Part shown: one piece after another, positions 57,497 through 64,000 of the stretch | Layout of the letters: the number at the start of each line of letters is the position of its first letter | Numbering within the stretch: the first letter of the stretch is position 1 | DNA from: Hermatobates lingyangjiaoensis | Taxonomy: Eukaryota > Arthropoda > Insecta > Hemiptera > Hermatobatidae | Length of the DNA stretch: 64,000 bases | Reading direction: 5' to 3' | NCBI GenBank assembly: GCA_026182355.1 | Contig: JAPFBL010000002.1 | Span: forward strand, 248,001 to 312,000 | Made by a program: the position numbers and the translations under genes | Notes under the pieces: generated by a model | Seen by the model: the letters and a program-made list of their open reading frames with translations, nothing else | What the model was told of the DNA's origin: nothing | Database searches by the model: none

Positions 57497-60196
57497 TAAT
57501 AGTTTATGTAACCTGCTTTATTATACTCAGAATATACATATCCTTTCTTTAAAGTTATTATTTGTTGTGAAAACTATAACAGAAAATTAGACTTACAGTA
57601 ACATTTTATAGGAACAAGAACAAAATAGTGTCGTGCACAATATTATATAATGTATCAAAAGAATCTGTGGAAGACCAATTCCGACTAAAATGGATCAGTT
57701 AATGCTCAATAAATCAGAATTAATTTTGTTATAGTCACCATATTTATAATCGTAGGAAAATAGAGGGGCCTTATTAACTATGATAGAAATTATGTTAAAT
57801 TTAAATTCTAGTGATGGAATGTACAAATTCAAAGATGTTAAATTAAAAAAAATCTTCTTACATTAATAATAATATTAAACACAACTGAAGAACAACTGAT
57901 TAATCTATAAGAATTAATAATTTAGTATCTGAAGAGCTTATCAAAATTTTAGCAGTTTCCTTGGCTATGGATCGGTTGCACGCAATATAAAAGCGTTCAC
58001 TATTTCAGTCTATAATAATAAATATCTTATTATATACATCAGTAATCTTAAACAAAATTGATCGGGATTCATTTATCCAGTTAAATGTGACGACTGTTCA
58101 CTGAACAGTATCTTAACAGCTCTACGAGGTATGCTTGTTTATGCTACCCAAAACGCATCACACCACTCTGGTGCGAACGATGATGTAAGTCTGAAGATTA
58201 ATGATGCCTATTTACACAAACAATTGGTTGAATAAAACGGGCAGAAAAAAACATTCAAAAGCACAAGGTAAGACGTTTCTAGAAGTAGAGCAGAGGTCGA
58301 TAGTGATAAATTGATTTCGTCAATTAAATCGCAGCTTTAATGGAAACAGTGTGGCTCTGACAGATCACGCAACCAATATACCCTACTAAAAAAATAACTT
58401 TTTTCCTTGGGTAACACAATCCTTGGGTAACACTATGACAACAGGAAGTGTTGATTTATTTTGCAGCATGTATTTTGATTTCTTTTAACTGCATTTGACA
58501 CTATCTATTCTATTTCATTTAAATAAACGACTTTTCAATCTCCTTATCATTAATTTAAAGTGAAATATACATGTCCTATTAAAATCATTTAAATGCTTCA
58601 TTGTCGAATGAAGGAATTAACTTAGAAATGAAATGATATTAAATTAAAATTCAAAGTTAATTAAATACAAATCAGTATCAAATAAATGAATGAAAACATA
58701 TGTTGGCTACAATTTTCATATACTATATTGCAAAATATCAACGATAAAGTAATTCTTTACTAGATTATATTGCTTGCCGTGCGCTTTAATTCATGGCATT
58801 AAAATTCAATTTTAATGGCCTGTGTTACTATAAATGGTAAATCAGCAAGTCTTGTCGAATAGTAATGTTGGATGGTTATGTGGAAGAGTCGCATGGTCAT
58901 ATACACCAAACATGAAATGTTCTACTTCTAGTCGGACGTCTCGAGAGTCATCCGAGGAGAGGAAAGGATCTCGAAAGGATTAAGGATACGATGGTGCAGA
59001 ATTAGTTAATCGTCTCACAGTTGTGAGAAAACACTTGGAGAAAACGAATTCAAGTAAAATTTCGAAAGAGAACGAAGTTTGAATGGGTTGCATTCACAAG
59101 AAATATCCTGTCTTGAGACTGCTGGGAAGCTTCCTCAAAGAAACTCAATAAACTCGCTTAATGATGCTATTGCCTTTCCCTTCCCAAGGATCTTGAATGG
59201 TTTATTGGCATTTTCCCCAAACCATCATTCATTAGAGACATCCCAAACTATTTCTCAAAGCACCAATACAATATTTTTCTGATCGATAAAAAAATGCATT
59301 TAATTTTTTTTTCAAATTATTAGTCAAAATTCTTCATTAACGAGTGAAAGTTTTCAAAACCTGTTCTCTCAGTGAAAATATCAAAACAAACTTTTCTTAC
59401 AAATATTTTAATCTGTGGGTATATATAAAGGTTACCTAAATGAATAATAATATGTACAACTTTAATAGATAGTGATATCCCGTAATAATATATGCCTTAT
59501 TTAAAATCGCGTTAACTAAACTAAATTTTGTTATTAGCTTTCTATCGGAAAGTTAATTACAACTTGAAAGTGTTTTCCCTAAAATTTCTACTTTCCTATT
59601 GAAATTTATAGCGGACAACCATCAAAGGTTTGTTCATAACACTTGTTGGGGTGACATGGTGAATGGAACTACATAGTACAAAACTTTGTCATCTCTTGAT
59701 GAAATGTTCTGTTTTTGTATGACTGGACATTTTCAGTTGGTTTATTATATTGTCTTGTTTGAATCTGAAGCCACAATTCTTTCATTACGATCACTCCACC
59801 TTATATAATTCTAGTTAAATCTCAATCCCAACATCGTCAATTAGTGCAACAAAAATTTTGACAAAATAGTATACAGTATGTAATCTATAATAACATTATT
59901 GACTATATAAATGAACTATTTATAAAATATACAGAAGAGACAATTTCCCTTACAGCATTTAAGAAAAGTAAATGTGATTATCTTAAATTAAATTTAAAGT
60001 CAGAACTGATTTACCAATGCATTTTTCTCAAAAGCGATCACGGCATTTGCTATGTTAAAGGATAATTAAGTTACTGCAATAATTAAAACTGAATCATAAC
60101 CTAAAATTCACGCATTAACAGATACATCTACTAGTTTTTTGTTAATAAACAAGCAAAGTAAATTACATCTCACAGTGCCCACAAAAACCCATTTTC
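57497..60196. other. Non-coding stretch
   Basis: Two GC-richer patches (58080-58200 and 58920-59260) contain open frames, for instance MNGLHSQEISCLETAGKLPQ at 59079, but neither strand shows splice borders or a known motif. Confidence 0.3.
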
Positions 60197-60598
60197 ATGG
60201 AAACGATTATAAGAAATAAATCGAGTTTTGTAATAATAAAAAACAAAGATGATTCTTTGTTACTTATTTTTGACCAGAATGATACATTTTATGTCGTAGA
60301 GTTGAGAGATCTTTGCAAGGACATCGATTCGTCATGCAAGGGGAATCAAGAAAGACGGAGATGGAGTGAAATATGTGACGCCTTAGATTTGCATAATAGA
60401 ACTCTCCTACGTTACGATTCATTCGAGAATTCGGTTCAATTCTTATCTACTGTGGGTTATCTTAGACTCAATAAATGGCTGGTAGCTGTCAATGAATTAT
60501 TGACCCTAGACGGCTCAGTTCTGTTCTTAACCAACTTTGATTCATCAAGTATCTTCACTCCACAGACATTGTCTCCTTTCTTTACTCCTTATGTATAA
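60197..60598 (+). CDS. Orphan ORF, 133 codons, longest in the window
   Basis: Starts METIIRNKSSFVIIKNKDDS and reads through FDQNDTFYVVELRDLCKDID, RRRWSEICDALDLHNRTLLR and LNKWLVAVNELLTLDGSVLF to a TAA. The mix of charged, aromatic and aliphatic residues is protein-like, and 133 uninterrupted codons are unusual for such AT-rich DNA. No known domain, signal peptide or membrane helix. No clear polyadenylation signal or splice sites. It could be a lineage-specific gene, an exon with an arbitrary upstream ATG, or part of an undescribed mobile element; a hairpin lies 50 bp downstream. Confidence 0.4.
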   Translation: METIIRNKSSFVIIKNKDDSLLLIFDQNDTFYVVELRDLCKDIDSSCKGNQERRRWSEICDALDLHNRTLLRYDSFENSVQFLSTVGYLRLNKWLVAVNELLTLDGSVLFLTNFDSSSIFTPQTLSPFFTPYV

Positions 60599-60647
60599 AT
60601 AACTCAACTAGTTCTTTCGCTTTTGCTGTCTTTTGTGTGACAATCGA

Positions 60648-60713
60648 GTTTAACCGTAACTCTGGTTATATATATATATATAAGCTGCAATCCAACCAGA
60701 GTTACGGTTAAAC
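60648..60713. repeat. Perfect 20-bp inverted repeat around a (TA)n core
   Basis: GTTTAACCGTAACTCTGGTT (60648-60667) and its exact reverse complement (60694-60713) flank 26 bp containing (TA)7. Confidence 0.9.
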
Positions 60714-61321
60714 TGTGTTCTTTCCTATATGTTAAAGTTTATATATATAACGAGGATATATATTAAACGGTATTCCATGGATGAAATTTCAAGGATAAAA
60801 AGGATTAACGTTAGTTTCTATTTTAACCTGTCAATGGTGATACTAATATTATTCCCCTTGATTTCTACCAAAGAATAAGTGTTTCATTTTACTAAAAAAT
60901 ATAGGTATAATGTGATGTTCGAATGTTCTAATTAAATTTTCATTTTATCGTTGGTAACGAAAATGATTAACCAAGTCGGTGTCTTTCAATCATCCTCAGA
61001 TGATTTGAACGTGATTCCGTATTTAATGCAGAAGTGCCTCATAATAGTTACAGTTACTCTTTCTCTTTCTCCGCCGTCAATCCTAATCGTTCCTTCACTT
61101 CCTTCTTTAACAGTCACACTTATTTTACTCTTCACAAAATCTCCTGTACTTCCCGTAACTTGTTTCCTGTTTGGATTGTACCCAATATGTTAATTTTTGT
61201 GTTACCTTGACTTCCTCAAAGTTAGTTTACTTATAAATAACCACATATCTTCTGTTGGTAAACACAGCAACCTACCTATTACCATTCATGCAAATACACT
61301 TGGGCTCAGTAGAGCCATGGT
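60714..61321. other. Non-coding stretch
   Basis: The plus frame at 60951-61193 is Leu/Ser/Pro-rich and unassigned. Nothing else recognised. Confidence 0.3.
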
Positions 61322-61565
61322 TCTACTCTCGACCATTATCAGATAAGAATGACAGGGTCTTAGGTATTTCACACAACCTGCTGAGCAATGTCAATCATTA
61401 CAACAGGAGACAATCTTCAAATGTTAAACAGCTTTTGAAATCCCTTTAATTTTAACAGTACGCTACTGACAGCAAACACATATTAATTATAACTACCAAA
61501 AATTTTATTATTCCTTAAAATAGCACACACACACACACACACTATATATATATATATATATATAC
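61322..61565 (+). repeat. 3' end of an interspersed element with coding remnant (copy 2)
   Basis: Near-identical to 38583-38787. It shares PLSDKNDRVLGISHNLLSNV, stop (61449) and 75-bp 3' segment, then (CA)n(TA)n. Few substitutions separate the copies. Confidence 0.6.
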
Positions 61566-62501
61566 ACTATTCATAATTAATGATTGCAATTGCATGTTCA
61601 CAATTATGTATGATTATCACACAAATATATGATTACATTGTATGCAAACAAGGTGAGCGGGTCAGACCTCTGTGTCAACTTCAGAATGAGATTCTACTTC
61701 AGGTAAAATCCCACAAAATATGTCAAGAACATTTAGAATAGTACCCTGGTGGATTGAGGTATGAAGGAGTCATTTTCTTCTAAATTAGTGGTGATTTTAA
61801 AAAAACTGTTAGCGGTTTTGGTAACACCTGACATGGATATTCCTGAGTAAGGTTTTACTGAAATGCTGCCATTGCAGTGCTCGCGCTGGTCAGCGACTTT
61901 CTGACGACGATAGTCCTCGTACATAGCCTTTCCTTCTCACAGCAATGTAAGCAATACAACACGTATAAAGCTAGTATTTCTCTTAAAATAGAGAGATTGT
62001 AATTAACAAGAATAGTTTAGTCAAAATTTACTTTAAAGTGCTTAAGATATTGCAAATTCCCTGTTGAGAATATAGTTTTAAGAAGTCAAAATCATGAATA
62101 ACAGTAAATGTACAATAGAGTACATTATAAATAAATAGAGTAAAACATATTCATTTGAATCGTTCAGAAATGTTGATCGTGACCTAATGATTCGGAAACT
62201 GAATCAATTATTTCTAATAAAATTAATGTAAATACAATTGACTCTATTAAGCATAAAGAAAGCAGTATCCACTAATGTTAAAGAGTATTTTTTTTTATAA
62301 ACAAAAATAATAAATCAAACTTAATCATCTTTATTAAATAATAAAATATGAAATTAAATGAAACGTAATTTAAAATGTAGTTTAGATTTCTTGTCAAGTT
62401 CAGTGATAGGTGAAGGCGAGTAGGAAACGCACTCAATGAAATGAATCTTCAATTAAAACACTAGGTATCGCTTGTTGAAGACAGTAAGTTATTCTGTCAA
62501 A
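61566..62501. other. Non-coding stretch
   Basis: A GC-richer patch at 61650-61930 has an open minus frame (YEDYRRQKVADQREHCNGSI) but no splice support. Confidence 0.3.
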
Positions 62502-62577
62502 ATGACCACTCTTGTACCCTTGCGACAATGTTTATTTACACCTGCATCAAATCTTGGTAAAGGAAATCATCATTCCG
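62502..62577 (+). CDS. Possible first exon with mitochondrial-type N terminus
   Basis: ATG opens MTTLVPLRQCLFTPASNLGK then GNHHS and ends ATTCCG|GTAAGA, a near-consensus donor. The short Arg-containing, acid-free, Ser/Thr/Leu-rich start resembles a mitochondrial targeting peptide. No downstream exon was identified before the window end, and an unspliced read stops soon after. Speculative. Confidence 0.27.
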
Positions 62578-64000
62578 GTAAGAAGAGTTCTTATTTTGAA
62601 GCAATGTTCGTGCAGTAGAGTAGCATTTATTCCTACAAATTATTTGCAAAACGATAATTCAACTATAACTAATAAAAAAAATTCCATAATAAATTTTGAA
62701 AACGATTTCAATCCTTTCATGTAGGTTGAATTGAAATTGAACAATAAAAAAAAAACGAATTTTGTTCTGCTTCAAATCAAACTAACATCTGAAACTTACA
62801 AAAAAAAAAAGAGGGGAAATCTTCAGAGATGCACTTATTTATTAGCTATAAGAAAAGGAGAAAAATGTAAAATGACTGCTGTTGTTTGGCGATTTAATCA
62901 AATTTTTCTTGATTTATCTATGGTTTGATCCGTGAAGGCTTTCGTATTTTCATTATATCAGTGGTGGACTGTTTAATGTAATGATTAAACATCTTGATTG
63001 CCTCTATTGAACATTGGGCCGGTTGGTGGAAGGCATAGGAAGCTCGAGGTCAATGGTCTAATAAGTCTTTCTCATAAACGTTTGTTATGATTGTCCTCGA
63101 AGAGGCAATATAATACATTTTACTTTTCTGATATCACCATTCTTCTTAATATAATAATAACTAGACGACCCGTGACCCCTTGTGTCACTCAGGGTTAAGA
63201 AATTATAGCAACATTTAATAATATGCATTCACTGAATGTGATTGAGAGGAATAACTGTTATTGCTACTTCTTGTTATTGAGCGATGAAACAACATTTTTA
63301 TATGGTCCAAGCGTTTGATATAGATTACTAACATGAGCCAAGATATATACACGTAAAGCATATTTAATAAAAACAAAAAATCATTTATTTTATTATATAA
63401 ATAAATTAAACAACAATTGAAGATATATACAATATTGAAGATATATACACAACCAAACATATAAAAACTAACAAAACCTGTAAATTGAAATATTCCATTA
63501 TTTTAACAGCATAAAATAACGTTAATGAAAGGATTATGTCTTTATATATTACCTTAGAAGATTCGTATTTAAGCTGACATTTATGTTCAAGTAAGTTCAT
63601 ATTCCTAAAATTATTCTTTTAAACCTTTAATGTAATAGTTTATTATATATACTTTCGGAGTTTCATACATCTGTTTAATGCTTAACGTTTAATCAAGACG
63701 TTGACTTTGAATTGATTTAAACTAGTAAAACTGACTGATTCCTCATATAAAACAAATAAACTTTGTTTTACATATATGAAAAACAAGAATTAACAGTAAA
63801 TACGTAAACTAAAAAAGCATCGTCACAACAACAAAAGGATTTCCTAAAATAGGACTGAGATCTTTCATAGAAAAACTTCTCAGGTTCATTCCATAACGTA
63901 AATATAATTTACATCTGGAGTCATTAATTTTACTTGACTTGAGTTGAGAGAATTTATTTTTTATTCTTCTTTCTTGTTAATGTGTTTATATTACTCACTG
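62578..64000. other. Non-coding stretch
   Basis: AT-rich. TAACTAGACGACCCGTGACC at 63160-63180 looks like a retroelement end. At 63830-63890 AGGACTGAGATCTTTCATAG and ACTTCTCAGG are a much decayed AAGACCGCTTGTT-family arm. Confidence 0.3.

Overview
The window looks like AT-rich, intron-bearing nuclear DNA from an invertebrate. An arthropod, perhaps a hemipteran-type insect, is my inference from the repeat mixture (Penelope-like, Jockey-like, Helitron, hAT and pogo-like relics, long (TA)n and (CA)n runs) and from the short exons with GT/AG borders. Nothing prokaryotic is present: no operons, no Shine-Dalgarno-led genes, no CRISPR. Most of the 64 kb is low-complexity intergenic or intronic sequence.

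Genes. At the left edge, four consecutive exons on the minus strand (426-1954) encode the N-terminal RCC1 blades of a HERC4-like E3 ubiquitin ligase. At 13087-14455 lies a complete two-exon gene on the minus strand for a basic 168-residue protein I do not recognise, with a compact CRE/CCAAT/TATA-like promoter at about 14665-14745; a broken copy of its last exon sits at 11615-11690. At 15560-17006 three phase-consistent minus-strand exons belong to an unidentified gene. A single exon at 52736-52829 (minus) encodes the membrane-spanning segment of an unidentified receptor-like protein. Weaker exon candidates lie at 25080-25215, 27940-28383, 42342-42595 and 62502-62577. The longest intact ORF is an orphan of 133 codons at 60197-60598.

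Mobile DNA. There are three decayed Penelope-like GIY-YIG remnants (18268-18760, 31010-31690, 43020-43400), two Jockey-type LINE fragments (26854-27135, 55400-56300), a Helitron/PIF1-type helicase relic (54026-54660), a hAT deletion derivative with perfect 8-bp target duplications (56782-57488), an older hAT-like element (4609-5250), a pogo/Tigger-like short element (about 40264-40691), a tRNA-derived SINE-like piece (51990-52110), and two copies of an approximately 1.6-kb non-coding element facing each other (6575-8175 and 20850-22492).

The most distinctive feature is a collection of foldback (palindromic) cassettes, often beside (TA)n or (CA)n runs. The clearest has 133-bp arms with one visible mismatch and a 6-bp spacer (41331-41602). 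Several unrelated cassettes carry a CTGANGA ... GAAA core, the conserved core of hammerhead ribozymes, which are known from Penelope-like elements. I suggest these are Penelope-type terminal units in inverted arrangement, carrying intact or decaying ribozyme cores. This is a motif-level inference and has not been folded or tested.
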